Assembly (NCBI RefSeq): GCF_000498575.2
Contig: NZ_AWSQ01000006.1
Location: 1-64,000, forward strand
Reading direction: 5' to 3'
DNA: 64,000 bases
DNA from: Pseudomonas taeanensis MS-3
GTDB taxonomy: Bacteria > Pseudomonadota > Gammaproteobacteria > Pseudomonadales > Pseudomonadaceae
The translations under genes and the position numbers were made by a program. A model generated the notes under the pieces. It did not search any database. It saw only the letters and a program-made list of their open reading frames with translations, and was not told the DNA's origin. Numbering within the stretch: the first letter of the stretch is position 1; every line of letters begins with the position of its first letter. Below are positions 21,557 to 30,633 of the stretch, one piece after another.

Positions 21557-22504
21557 TTACTGACCGTCGAGGTAGCGCTCGACATCCAGCGCCGCCATGC
21601 AGCCGGCGCCGGCCGAAGTGATCGCCTGACGGTACACGTGGTCGGCCACATCGCCCGCGGCAAACACGCCCGCAACGCTGGTGGCGGTGGCATTGCCGTC
21701 GCGGCTGCCACTGACCTGCATATAGCCATCTTTCAAGGCCAGCTGGCCCTCGAACAGCGAAGTGTTCGGCGTATGGCCGATGGCGACGAACAGGCCATCG
21801 ACTTTCAGCTCATCGCTGCTGCCGTCGTTGTTCTTGACCCGCACCCCGGTCACGCCCATGTTGTCGCCCAGCACCTCATCGACCTCGGCATTCAGCTTGA
21901 GTACGATCTTGCCTTCGGCGACGCGCGCCTGCAGTTTGTCCTGCAGGATTTTCTCGGCGCGAAAGGTCTCGCGGCGATGCACCAGGGTCACCTTGCTGGC
22001 GATGTTGGCCAGGTACAGCGCCTCTTCCACGGCCGTGTTGCCACCGCCGACTACCGCCACTTCGCGATTGCGGTAGAAGAAACCGTCGCAGGTGGCGCAG
22101 GCCGATACGCCTTTACCCATGAACGCCTCTTCGCTCGGCAGACCGAGATAACGGGCGCTGGCGCCCGTGGCGATGATCAACGCATCGCAGCTGTAGGTCG
22201 CGCTGTCACCCACCAGGGTGAAGGGCTTGCCAGCCAGGTCCACGGCATTGATGTGATCGAAGACGATCTCGGTCTCGAAGCGTTCCGCGTGCTCCTGCAT
22301 GCGCTGCATCAGTGCCGGGCCGGTCAGGCCATGCACGTCGCCGGGCCAGTTGTCGACCTCGGTGGTGGTGGTCAACTGGCCACCGGCCTGCATGCCGGTG
22401 ATCAACAGCGGCTTCAAGTTGGCGCGCGCCGCGTAGACCGCCGCGCTGTAACCGGCCGGGCCGGAACCGAGGATGATCACGCGGGCATGACGTGTTGCTG
22501 ACAT
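21557..22504 (-). CDS. trxB: Thioredoxin reductase
   Basis: A 315-residue low-molecular-weight thioredoxin reductase. FAD motif GSGPAGYSAA (about 14-23), redox-active CATC in VSACATCDGFF, NADPH motif VVGGGNTAVEEA, and the C-terminal FAD motif GVFAAGDVAD are present. It transfers electrons from NADPH to thioredoxin in the cytoplasm. It lies downstream of the peroxiredoxin gene on the same strand (121-base gap), the order seen around trxB2 in P. aeruginosa, so it may recharge the peroxidase system. Confidence 0.95.
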   Translation of the reverse strand: MSATRHARVIILGSGPAGYSAAVYAARANLKPLLITGMQAGGQLTTTTEVDNWPGDVHGLTGPALMQRMQEHAERFETEIVFDHINAVDLAGKPFTLVGDSATYSCDALIIATGASARYLGLPSEEAFMGKGVSACATCDGFFYRNREVAVVGGGNTAVEEALYLANIASKVTLVHRRETFRAEKILQDKLQARVAEGKIVLKLNAEVDEVLGDNMGVTGVRVKNNDGSSDELKVDGLFVAIGHTPNTSLFEGQLALKDGYMQVSGSRDGNATATSVAGVFAAGDVADHVYRQAITSAGAGCMAALDVERYLDGQ

Positions 22505-22625
22505 AACTGACTCCTACCGGCCGGTTCACCGGCGCGAATAAAAAGGGGCAATCCAAGCACTATGGGGAAGGCTTTGTATGCGGAGGCCCCGAAAGCGGTT
22601 GAACGAACTCGAACGGTGGCTGTTT

Positions 22626-23225
22626 TTACAGGGTTTTGGCGTTCTCGGCCAGGTACGCAGCAACGCCATCGGCAGTTGCCTGCATACCTTTCTGGCCCTT
22701 GCGCCAGCCGGCCGGACAGACTTCACCGTGTTCTTCGGTGAACTGCAGGGCTTCGACCAGGCGGATGACCTCATCCACTTCACGGCCCAACGGCAGGTTG
22801 TTGACCACCTGATGCTGGACCACGCCGCTCTTGTCGATCAGGAAGGTGGCACGCAACGCCACGCCATCTTCGTGTTCGATGCCATAGGCACGGGTGATCT
22901 CATGCTTGACGTCGGCGACCATGGTGAACTCGACTTCGCCGATGCCACCCTGCTCTACCGGGGTGTTGCGCCAGGCGTAATGGGTGAACTGCGAATCGAT
23001 GGAGACGCCGACCACTTCCACACCCAGCTCGCGGAATTTGTCCATACGATTGCTGTGCGCGATGATTTCCGAGGGGCAGACGAAGGTGAAGTCCAACGGC
23101 CAGAAGAACAGCACCACGTACTTGCCACGCAGTTCGGCGAGGTTGAAGTCGTCGACGATGGAACCGTCAGCCAATACCGCGGCCGAGGTGAAGTCCGGGG
23201 CCTGTTTGTTGACCAATACGCTCAT
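22626..23225 (-). CDS. 2-Cys peroxiredoxin, AhpC/AhpB type
   Basis: A 199-residue typical 2-Cys peroxiredoxin. The peroxidatic Cys is in DFTFVCPSEI (about residue 51) and the resolving Cys in HGEVCPAGW near residue 170; the active-site Arg lies in VALRATFLID. It reduces hydrogen peroxide and organic hydroperoxides. Its place beside trxB and cysZ matches P. aeruginosa AhpB. The ATG at 23225 is chosen over a start ten codons upstream because family similarity starts at MSVLVNKQAPDF. An OxyR-like site lies about 80-115 bases upstream, suggesting peroxide induction. Confidence 0.92.
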   Translation of the reverse strand: MSVLVNKQAPDFTSAAVLADGSIVDDFNLAELRGKYVVLFFWPLDFTFVCPSEIIAHSNRMDKFRELGVEVVGVSIDSQFTHYAWRNTPVEQGGIGEVEFTMVADVKHEITRAYGIEHEDGVALRATFLIDKSGVVQHQVVNNLPLGREVDEVIRLVEALQFTEEHGEVCPAGWRKGQKGMQATADGVAAYLAENAKTL

Positions 23226-23303
23226 AAAAACTCCTGATAGGACTGTCAGTGACAAGGTGAGGAAAGTGCTGCGAAGGCTACTCAGGCTGCGTCGATTAAG
23301 GAA

Positions 23304-23340
23304 ATATCAATTGCTAATTCAATGAATAGACAACACCTAT
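23304..23340. promoter_or_regulatory. OxyR-like binding site upstream of the peroxiredoxin gene
   Basis: Four tetrads spaced by seven bases follow the OxyR pattern ATAG-N7-CTAT-N7-ATAG-N7-CTAT: ATAT at 23304, TAAT at 23315, ATAG at 23326, CTAT at 23337. Thirteen of 16 consensus bases match, and the right half is perfect. Confidence 0.65.
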
Positions 23341-23431
23341 AGCTGCACAGCAGCACTGAAACATCACGGACTTTCCCCTGCCCGACAAAGTCGGTAAGGT
23401 CGGCGCGACTTTATATCTGGCGGAGACCTCC

Positions 23432-24199
23432 ATGCCTGCTCCCGTACTGTCCGGCCCGCAATACCTCAGCGAAGGCCTGAAACTGGTGCTGAGCCCCGGT
23501 TTACGGCTGTTCGTGCTGTTGCCCCTGACGATCAACCTGATCCTCTTCGTCGCCCTGGTCGGTTTCGCCGTGCAGCAGTTCGGCGGCTGGGTCGACACCT
23601 TCATGCCCAGCCTGCCGAATTGGTTGAGCTTTCTCGAATACGTCCTCTGGCCACTGTTCGTGGTGCTGGTGCTGCTGATGGTGTTCTTCACCTTCACCAT
23701 GCTGGCCAATATCATCGCCGCACCATTCAACGGCTTTCTCGCCGAGAAGGTCGAGGTGGTGGTGCGTGGCGAAGACAACTTCCCGGCATTCAGCTGGGCC
23801 GAACTGCTGGCCATGGTGCCGCGCACCCTGGGCCGCGAAGCACGCAAGCTGCTGTACTTCCTGCCGCGCGCCATCGGCCTGCTGATTCTCACCTTCATCC
23901 CGGTGGTCAACCTGATCGCCGCGCCGCTGTGGTTGCTGTTCGGCGTGTGGATGATGGCCATCCAGTACATCGACTACCCGGCGGACAACAACAAGATGAG
24001 CTGGCAGGACATGCTCGCCTGGCTGCGCGAGAAGCGCTGGCAGAGCCTGGGCTTCGGCGGCATCACCTACGCCGCCCTGCTGGTACCGGGGCTGAACATC
24101 CTGATGATGCCGGCGGCGGTGGCCGGTGCCACCCTGTTCTGGGTGCGAGAGCGCGGCGAACAAGCCATCGCCCGACAGCCTGGACAAGCCGTCCGTTAA
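23432..24199 (+). CDS. cysZ: Sulfate transporter CysZ
   Basis: A 255-residue inner-membrane protein of the CysZ family (proton-driven sulfate uptake for cysteine synthesis). QYLSEGLKLVLSPGLR at the N-terminus, MLANIIAAPFNGFLAEKVE, and WMMAIQYIDYPADNNKM are family marks; hydrophobic segments at about 24-50, 70-95, 145-175 and 200-235 agree with its hairpin and transmembrane helices. It is divergent from the peroxiredoxin gene and shares the upstream region that contains the OxyR-like site. Confidence 0.92.
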   Translation: MPAPVLSGPQYLSEGLKLVLSPGLRLFVLLPLTINLILFVALVGFAVQQFGGWVDTFMPSLPNWLSFLEYVLWPLFVVLVLLMVFFTFTMLANIIAAPFNGFLAEKVEVVVRGEDNFPAFSWAELLAMVPRTLGREARKLLYFLPRAIGLLILTFIPVVNLIAAPLWLLFGVWMMAIQYIDYPADNNKMSWQDMLAWLREKRWQSLGFGGITYAALLVPGLNILMMPAAVAGATLFWVRERGEQAIARQPGQAVR

Positions 24200-24609
24200 C
24201 ACCGCATCAAGCGCTTTGCTCAGCCAACTGATACATAAAGCGGGTACACAAGGCGCTTATTGCACAGCCCTTAGGGCATAACGCTTCGAGAGTCACGCAG
24301 CCTGCCACCCGAACGAAGCACGGCGCTCCCGTGACTATCGCTTGCAGCCGAGTCGCGTATGGCCTGCCTGCCGGCAAGCTCTGATGCCGTTTGCCGGCCC
24401 TGCTACTTCTCCCCATCAACGGTGCACCTTTCGCTGTTCTAGGCAGCCCCTCTGTGGCGAGAGCATCGCCCGCATACCGGGGGGAGCCTGAAGACTGACT
24501 GCCCCGAATTAACCTCTTTCACCTCCATTACCCGTCACCCATTTCCCCGTCTTAACCTGTCGCCCCCTCAAGTCCAAGGCCTACCGCCCCAGTGGTTGGG
24601 ATAAACACG
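24200..24609. other. Long gap upstream of the siderophore operon
   Basis: About 410 bases with no convincing gene, before the Fur-controlled promoter. A 70-codon minus-strand frame (24207-24419) has no family resemblance. The sequence has a lower GC content towards the right end. Confidence 0.5.
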
Positions 24610-24643
24610 TTTACATAATCAAACGATAACCATTATCATTAGC
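24610..24643 (+). promoter_or_regulatory. Promoter with Fur box for the siderophore operon
   Basis: TTTACA (24610-24615) and TTATCA (24633-24638) at 17 bases form a plausible sigma-70 promoter. GATAACCATTATCATTAGC (24625-24643) matches 15 of 19 bases of the Fur consensus and covers the -10 element, so iron-loaded Fur would block transcription. The first gene starts 27 bases downstream. Confidence 0.85.
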
Positions 24644-24670
24644 AAACTCACTCAGATTACGGACCCACTC

Positions 24671-25441
24671 ATGCTCCGCCTCTCCCCCGTCTTCGCCCGC
24701 CTGGAACGTGATGAAGAGGTCTATGGCTTGCTCAACTCCCTACCCTCGCCGCTGCTCTGCGAGATGATCGGGTTTGCCGGCTATCACTTCGTGATTCTGG
24801 ATATGGAGCACCTGCTGCGCGGCGGCGATGAGCTGATGCATTGCCTGCGCGCCTGCGAAACTGCCGGTGTCTCGCCCTGGGTACGAGTGCCGGAAGTCGA
24901 CGAGAAACTGATCGGCCGGCTGCTCGATGCCGGCGCCGAAGCCATCGTCTTGCCGCGCGTGGAAAGCGCCGCCGAGGTCGCCCGGGCGATTGCCGCGGCG
25001 CAATTCCCACCGCTGGGCCGGCGCGGCATCAGCGGCGGTCGCAGCACCGGCTTCGGCACGTTGTCCCTGCCCCAGTACATCGAACTGAGCAATCGCCAGC
25101 CGCGCATCGTGCCGATGATCGAAAGTGCCGCCGGACTCGAGGCGCTGCCGGAGATTCTCGCCCTGCCAGGGGTCGCCATGCTCCTCGAAGGCGCCCTGGA
25201 TCTCGCCCTCGACCTGCAGCTCGGCCCCGATCCGCTGCACCCGCACGTCTGGCAAGCCCTGCAACACATGGCCGCCAGCTGCGCGCGCAGTCAGGTGCCC
25301 TTCTGTGCCAACCCACGTACTCCGGAGCAGCACAGCTACTGGCGCAGCCAAGGCATCCGCAGCTTTCTCGCCGGTGAAGACCGCGGCCTGCTGCACAACG
25401 CCCTGAAAACGCGCCTGCAAACCCTACAAACCCATACCTGA
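24671..25441 (+). CDS. SbnG-like citrate synthase (HpcH/HpaI aldolase family)
   Basis: A 256-residue protein of the HpcH/HpaI aldolase fold, close in length to SbnG (about 259), the citrate synthase of the staphyloferrin B cluster. Positions reported as important in SbnG fall on the same residues here: Arg72 (VRVPE), Glu151 (PMIES), Asp177 (EGALD), with DMEH at 44-47. Family knowledge: SbnG joins oxaloacetate and acetyl-CoA to make citrate outside the TCA cycle. First gene of a Fur-controlled siderophore operon, so it probably supplies citrate for the NIS synthetases. No clear ribosome site is visible at the ATG. Confidence 0.75.
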   Translation: MLRLSPVFARLERDEEVYGLLNSLPSPLLCEMIGFAGYHFVILDMEHLLRGGDELMHCLRACETAGVSPWVRVPEVDEKLIGRLLDAGAEAIVLPRVESAAEVARAIAAAQFPPLGRRGISGGRSTGFGTLSLPQYIELSNRQPRIVPMIESAAGLEALPEILALPGVAMLLEGALDLALDLQLGPDPLHPHVWQALQHMAASCARSQVPFCANPRTPEQHSYWRSQGIRSFLAGEDRGLLHNALKTRLQTLQTHT

Positions 25442-25459
25442 GACCTGAAGAAGTCCCCT

Positions 25460-27541
25460 ATGACCACTAACCGCTTACTGACGCTACCCCTCAGCCTGTT
25501 GACGCTGGCCATCGCCCACTCCGCCATTGCCGAAGAACGCGCGCAGCAAACCACCCTTGCGCCCATGGTGATCAAGGGCGACGTGCTGGGCACGGCCAGC
25601 GACGCCGAAGTGCGCAGCTATCCCGGCAGTCGCAGCGTGGTCAGCGCAGAGGACCTGAACAAAGCCAGCGTACGCGGCCTCGACGATGCCCTGCAGCGGG
25701 TACCGGGGGTCAAGGTGTTCGATGAAACCGGCACCGGCGCCCTGCCGCAGATATCCGTGCGTGGCCTTTATGAGAGCCGCAGCGGCCGGGTCCAGCCGCT
25801 CTCCGATGGCATTCCCTTGTCCCTCGCGCCTTATGGCCAGACCAGCCTGTCGCTGTTTCCGCAAACCCTGGCCACGGTCGAGCGCATCGACATAGTGCGT
25901 GGCGGCGCCGCGGTGCAGTACGGGCCGAACAACGTCGGTGGGGTGATCAACTTCATCAGCAAGCCAATTCCGCAGCAGTGGCAAACCACCCTGCAGGAAC
26001 GCGCGACTTTCGCCCCGGGTGGCCGCAGCCTGTGGGACAGCTATATCGGCACCGGCGGCTACCTGACCGACAACTTCGGCCTGCAACTGGACCTCAACAC
26101 CGTGACCGGCGAATACGGTCGCGAACACTCCGACAGCGAGGTGCAGAACTATCGCCTGCGCGGTCAATGGGACATCGACGACGAACGCAGCCTGAGCTTC
26201 GGCGTACAACGCTACAAGGCCGACCTGGATCTGGCCGGCGCCCTCAGCGTGGCCGACTACAAGGACGACCCGCGTCAGTCGACCCGCGACCTCGACCGTT
26301 TCGAGGGTGACACCGACCGGGTCTGGGGCACCTACAATCAGTACCTCGGCGCCATCGGCCCGTTCGACGCAGTGGAGTTCAGCTGGACCAACTTTGCCCA
26401 TAACAGCTACCGCAATTTCATCATCGGCCTGCCCTTCACCCCGGACGCCACCCCGGACACTCTGCAAGACGCACCGCGTGACTTCCGCGTGTGGGGCAGC
26501 GAACCACGCCTGAGCATGAGCATCGATGGCGACAGCGTCAGCCAGACCTGGCTGCTCGGTGCCCGCCTGGTCAAGGAAGACGTCGACTTCAAGGTCAACC
26601 GGCAGAACCTGGCCACGGGCGCGCACAGCGTGATTCGCGACTGGACCTTCGACGACGAGGCCAAGGCCGCCTACCTAAGCAACGAACTCAAGCTGCTCGA
26701 CGGCCGCCTGACCATCACCCCCGGGGTGCGTTACGAGCATGCACGCATGGAGTACACCGACGGCGTCAGCGGAATCGAACGCGAAACGATCGCCGAGGAG
26801 TGGTTGCCCGGCCTGAGCCTGGGCTATCAGCTCACAGATACCTGGTTCGCCTATGCCAACGCGCAGAAATCCCTGCGTGCGCCGCAGATCACCTCGATCG
26901 TCAAAGACGGCGACGTCGCCGCCGAGCTGGCCTGGAACTACGAGACGGGCGTGCGCTACACCCCCTGGCAGGGCCTGCGCGTCGACCTCGGCCTGTACCG
27001 CATCGATTTCGAGGATCAGATCGAATACAACCGCAGCAACGACCGTTTTGAAAACCTCGGCAGCACCCGTCACCAGGGCATCGAGAGCGAAATCTTCTGG
27101 ACCCCGGCGGCGCTGCCCGAGCTCGACCTGCACGCCAGCTACGCCTACCTCGACAGTGAGCAACGCGCCGGCGCCTTCAAGGGCAATGAAGTGCCCTTCG
27201 CCTCCAGTCACCAGGTCGGTGTCGATGGTCGCTACCGCTTCGCCGATGCCTGGACCTACACCCTGGACGGCCTCTACGTCAGCAGCGCCTACACCGACGC
27301 CGCCAACACCCACGCGGAGAACGCCACCGCCTCGATCGGCGAGCTGCCTGCCTATTGGGTGTGGAACACCGCTCTGGAGCGCGAGTTCAAGCTCGACGAC
27401 GGCAGCCTGCTGACCGCCTCCGCCGGGGTCAGCAACCTGTTCGATCGCCAGTACTACTTCCGCGGCATCGACACTAGCCCCTGGGGTCGTCAGGCCGCGC
27501 CCGGTCGCACCCTGACCCTAGGCGTCAACTACAGCTTCTGA
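25460..27541 (+). CDS. TonB-dependent siderophore receptor
   Basis: A 693-residue outer-membrane receptor. A signal peptide ends near AHSAIA (residue about 24); the TonB box region is likely TLAPMVIKG; the plug follows (LDDALQRVPGVKVFDETGTGALPQISVRG is the plug core, split around PGVKV), and the beta-barrel ends in LGVNYSF with terminal Phe. It resembles FecA/PvuA-type receptors for citrate-like siderophores. It lies 18 bases after the citrate synthase gene and before the biosynthetic genes, so it most likely takes up the siderophore the operon makes. Confidence 0.9.
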   Translation: MTTNRLLTLPLSLLTLAIAHSAIAEERAQQTTLAPMVIKGDVLGTASDAEVRSYPGSRSVVSAEDLNKASVRGLDDALQRVPGVKVFDETGTGALPQISVRGLYESRSGRVQPLSDGIPLSLAPYGQTSLSLFPQTLATVERIDIVRGGAAVQYGPNNVGGVINFISKPIPQQWQTTLQERATFAPGGRSLWDSYIGTGGYLTDNFGLQLDLNTVTGEYGREHSDSEVQNYRLRGQWDIDDERSLSFGVQRYKADLDLAGALSVADYKDDPRQSTRDLDRFEGDTDRVWGTYNQYLGAIGPFDAVEFSWTNFAHNSYRNFIIGLPFTPDATPDTLQDAPRDFRVWGSEPRLSMSIDGDSVSQTWLLGARLVKEDVDFKVNRQNLATGAHSVIRDWTFDDEAKAAYLSNELKLLDGRLTITPGVRYEHARMEYTDGVSGIERETIAEEWLPGLSLGYQLTDTWFAYANAQKSLRAPQITSIVKDGDVAAELAWNYETGVRYTPWQGLRVDLGLYRIDFEDQIEYNRSNDRFENLGSTRHQGIESEIFWTPAALPELDLHASYAYLDSEQRAGAFKGNEVPFASSHQVGVDGRYRFADAWTYTLDGLYVSSAYTDAANTHAENATASIGELPAYWVWNTALEREFKLDDGSLLTASAGVSNLFDRQYYFRGIDTSPWGRQAAPGRTLTLGVNYSF

Positions 27542-27606
27542 TCCGCACCACCCGCACCTAACCCACTGCCCTCTCCCGCTCCCGGTCGCTATTCACGACT
27601 CGGGCG

Positions 27607-27622
27607 GGAGGCGGCTGCCTCC
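27607..27622. other. Intercistronic hairpin between receptor and pvsA-like gene
   Basis: GGAGGC (27607-27612) and GCCTCC (27617-27622) form a perfect stem with a GGCT loop in the 93-base space between the receptor and the ATP-grasp gene, immediately before the CTGGAG ribosome site. It may separate expression of receptor and biosynthesis genes. Confidence 0.5.
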
Positions 27623-27634
27623 TGGAGACTCGCC

Positions 27635-28852
27635 ATGCAGCACAACAGCGCTCAACAACGGCCCATCGTGATCCTCAGCCATATCGTCCACCCGGCCATC
27701 ACCGAGGGCTTCCTGCCCGCCGCGCTTAAGCGCGGGCAGCCCCTGCTGCTGATCACCGATCATGCCCAGGAACACCGCCGCCAGCTCGCCGCCGACGACT
27801 TCCCGGCTGCCGGTCTGGAGATCCTCGAGTGCGACGTGTTCAACCCGCTGGCGGTGATCGAGCTGGTCAACGCCCAGGGCCTGCGCCCGGCCGCGGTGTT
27901 CTGCAACAGCGATCATTTGCAGACCGCCACCGCTCTGGTGGCGGAGGCCTTCGGCTGTCCCGGCAAGGACTGGCAGCTGTGCTACGCGGCGAAGAACAAG
28001 GCGCTGATGCGCGAACGTCTGCAGCGCCTCGGCCTGCCCGGCCCCTGGTATCAGGTGCTGACGCCCGGCGCCGCGCTGCCGGCAGATGCGCCGTTCCCGC
28101 TGGTGGCCAAGCCCCGCGAAGGGGTCGCCAGCCTGGACGTACGCCTGTGTCACAACGCCAGCGAGCTGGCCGAGTTCTGCGCGCAGTTCTGGCAGCAACA
28201 GCCTAATCGCGCCTTGCTGCTGGAGGGCTACCTCGAAGGGCCGCTGTTCACCCTGGAAACCCTCGGCGACGGTCACAGCCTGCAGGCCCTCGGCGGTTTC
28301 GACGTCAGCCTGTCGCCACCACCGCACTTCATCGAACTGGCGGCGCGCTGGAATGGCCCGCTGAGCCAGGCCAACCGCGCCGCTGCTCTGGCCCAGGTCG
28401 CCGCCTTCGGCATCAACTTCGGCATCTGCCACAGCGAATTCATCCTCACCGCCGAAGGCCCGGTACTGGTCGAGATCAACTACCGCAGCATCGGCGATGG
28501 TCGTGAGTTTCTCCTCGAGCGCCTGCTGCCCCAGGGCTGGTTCGAGCGCATCCTCGCCGTGCACCTGGGCGAGCCGTTGCCCGCTCTCAACGTCGGCAGC
28601 GCTACGGCCCTGGTGCACTACCTGCTCGCCCGCGAGTCGGGCCGTCTGCAACGCGCCCCGACCAGCTTCCAGCACGAGCAACCCGGCTACTGGTGCGACT
28701 ACCGCGCGCTGCGCCAGGCCGGCGAGGATATCCGCCTGAGCCACTCGAACAAGGACTACCTGGGCATCCTGCGCCTGATCGCCCCGGACGCCGCCAGTCT
28801 GGATGCACGCTTGCGCGACACCCTCGGCGAACTGAACGGGGAGCTGGCATGA
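27635..28852 (+). CDS. pvsA: ATP-grasp ligase, PvsA-like
   Basis: A 405-residue protein of the ATP-grasp superfamily. The central ATP-binding part is seen at about 130-300 (FPLVAKPREGVASLDVR with the Lys that binds phosphate, RALLLEGYLEGPLFTLE, and the metal-binding GPVLVEINYRSIGDG). In vibrioferrin synthesis PvsA is an ATP-grasp enzyme that joins building blocks by an amide bond. Gene order A-B-C-D-E in this operon matches the pvs cluster. The last codon overlaps the start of the next gene (ATGA at 28849). CTGGAG precedes the ATG. Confidence 0.75.
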   Translation: MQHNSAQQRPIVILSHIVHPAITEGFLPAALKRGQPLLLITDHAQEHRRQLAADDFPAAGLEILECDVFNPLAVIELVNAQGLRPAAVFCNSDHLQTATALVAEAFGCPGKDWQLCYAAKNKALMRERLQRLGLPGPWYQVLTPGAALPADAPFPLVAKPREGVASLDVRLCHNASELAEFCAQFWQQQPNRALLLEGYLEGPLFTLETLGDGHSLQALGGFDVSLSPPPHFIELAARWNGPLSQANRAAALAQVAAFGINFGICHSEFILTAEGPVLVEINYRSIGDGREFLLERLLPQGWFERILAVHLGEPLPALNVGSATALVHYLLARESGRLQRAPTSFQHEQPGYWCDYRALRQAGEDIRLSHSNKDYLGILRLIAPDAASLDARLRDTLGELNGELA

Positions 28853-30633
28853 GCCCGCACAGCGCCGCGGCCGTGATCGGCCAACGGATCATCGACTGCT
28901 GCCTGCGCGAGGACATTCGCGGCCTGGTCAACCGCGGCCTGGTGCACGCGCTGCCGACCGAGTTGGCCGCTCACTGGCCAGCACCCGCGAGCGCGCACTG
29001 GCTGCGCATCGAACACCTGGGTGGCGGCGAGCTGTGGCTGCCGGTGCGCCACGGCGCCCCCTTGCAACGCTGGAGCGCCCTCGGCGATACCTGGCTGCGG
29101 GTGGATCAGGGCCAGATCATGCTGGAGCAGGGTTACCCCGCCTGGCTGGCGCACCTGAGCAACGACCTCGACCCGGAAAGCCTGACGCTGTTCGCCGCTT
29201 ACCGCGCCGAAGCCGACTGTGCGGTGGAGCATCGCACGCTCTGCCGTGCGGCCTACCGGCAACACGCCGGCGCACTCGCGGGTGTGCTCGACGAGCCCGA
29301 CTGGGGCCGGCGCCTGCTCGGCATTGATCGCCTGGCCAGCTACCTCGATCACCCCTTCTACCCGACCGCCCGCGCCAAGAGCGGCTTCGATGCCGCCGCA
29401 TTGCAGGCTTACGCGCCTGAGTTCGCCCCACGCTTGCGCCTCAACTGGCTCGCCGTGCCGCAGTCGGCGCTGAGCCTGACCAGCCCGCCGCCAGCGCTGT
29501 GGCCGAGCTTCATCGAGGTCGGCCTGGACGACGCGCTGGCGGCCAGCCACGCGCTGCTGCCGGTGCACCCGCTGACCTGGGCCGAGCTGGACCTGCACGG
29601 CCTGCCAGACGGCGCGCTCAAGGCGCCGCTAAGCGCCCTGGAAGTGCAGCCGACCCTCTCGGTGCGCACCCTGGCGTGCGTCGAGCAGCCGCAGTTGCAT
29701 ATCAAACTACCGCTGTTGGTCTGCACCCTGGGCGCGCGCAACCTGCGCCTGATCAAGCCCAGCACCCTGTACGACGGTCACTGGTTCCAAACCTGCCTGC
29801 TGGCCCTCGCCGCGCGCGACCCACAACTCGGCCTGCGCTACGTGCATGTGGACGAACAGCATGGTGGGCATGCCGCAGAGCAGCGCCATCTGGCGTATAT
29901 CGTGCGACGTTATCCAGGCGAACTGGAGCAGACCACCCTGGTGCCGGTGGCCGCCCTGGCCAGCCCGCAGGCGGACGGTCGGCTGTTTATCCAGCAGTTG
30001 CTCGAGCGCTTCTACGGCGGCGACCTGCAGCGCTGGCTGGAGGATTATCTGGAGCTGCTGCTGCAGGTGCACCTGCGTCTGTGGCTGGGCTACGGCATCG
30101 CCCTGGAAGCCAACCAGCAGAACGCCATACTGATCTTCGAGGCAGGTCAGCCGCTGCGCCTGCTGATGAAGGACAACGACGCCGCGCGGCTGTGGCCCGA
30201 GCGCTTCGCCGCGGCTTGCCCGGACCTGGCCCAGAGTCCCGCGGCGTTGCGCGATGCGCGCATCCGCGTCGACGGCTTCCGCGCGCTGGCGGAGATGTTC
30301 TGCACCATCACCCTGCAACTGAATATCGTCGCGCCCCTGGAAGCCATCGCCAACGCCGGCCTTGGCCAACGCGCGCGGCTGTACGCCAGCCTGCGCGAGA
30401 GCCTGCACGATTGCCTCGAGCAGTTGCAACGAGAAGGCCTGCCTGTAGACGAAGCCCGGCGCTTTCTGCTGGACAGCCCCAACCTGCCGGTGAAATACCT
30501 GCTGAGCGCCGGCAGCCTGTTCAGCAAGGAACATTTGAGCCAGGAGCAGTCCGCCGTCCAGGACATCAACAAGTTCTACGGCTACAGCGCGGCGAACTTC
30601 CTCCTGGAGGGCGCGCCATGCAGCGTCGACTGA
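28849..30633 (+). CDS. pvsB: IucA/IucC-family siderophore synthetase, PvsB-like
   Basis: A 594-residue NIS synthetase. The ATP-binding motif is visible as YLDHPFYPTARAKSGF (about residues 161-176), with KLPLLVCTLGARNLRLIKPS in the middle and EANQQNAILIF near residue 420, matching the catalytic HxQN-like region. NIS synthetases activate a carboxylate of citrate or a citryl intermediate as adenylate and join it to an amine or alcohol. Position between PvsA- and MFS-like genes fits PvsB. The start is fixed by the ATGA overlap with the gene before; the C-terminus overlaps the MFS gene by 16 bases. Confidence 0.8.
   Translation: MSPHSAAAVIGQRIIDCCLREDIRGLVNRGLVHALPTELAAHWPAPASAHWLRIEHLGGGELWLPVRHGAPLQRWSALGDTWLRVDQGQIMLEQGYPAWLAHLSNDLDPESLTLFAAYRAEADCAVEHRTLCRAAYRQHAGALAGVLDEPDWGRRLLGIDRLASYLDHPFYPTARAKSGFDAAALQAYAPEFAPRLRLNWLAVPQSALSLTSPPPALWPSFIEVGLDDALAASHALLPVHPLTWAELDLHGLPDGALKAPLSALEVQPTLSVRTLACVEQPQLHIKLPLLVCTLGARNLRLIKPSTLYDGHWFQTCLLALAARDPQLGLRYVHVDEQHGGHAAEQRHLAYIVRRYPGELEQTTLVPVAALASPQADGRLFIQQLLERFYGGDLQRWLEDYLELLLQVHLRLWLGYGIALEANQQNAILIFEAGQPLRLLMKDNDAARLWPERFAAACPDLAQSPAALRDARIRVDGFRALAEMFCTITLQLNIVAPLEAIANAGLGQRARLYASLRESLHDCLEQLQREGLPVDEARRFLLDSPNLPVKYLLSAGSLFSKEHLSQEQSAVQDINKFYGYSAANFLLEGAPCSVD

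Noticed and set aside
25484..26626. 380-codon antisense frame in the TonB receptor gene
   Set aside because: Mirror of the real receptor frame; no recognisable protein.
27593..28744. 383-codon antisense frame over the ATP-grasp gene
   Set aside because: The plus strand encodes a clear ATP-grasp protein with ATGA coupling; the antisense is composition-driven.
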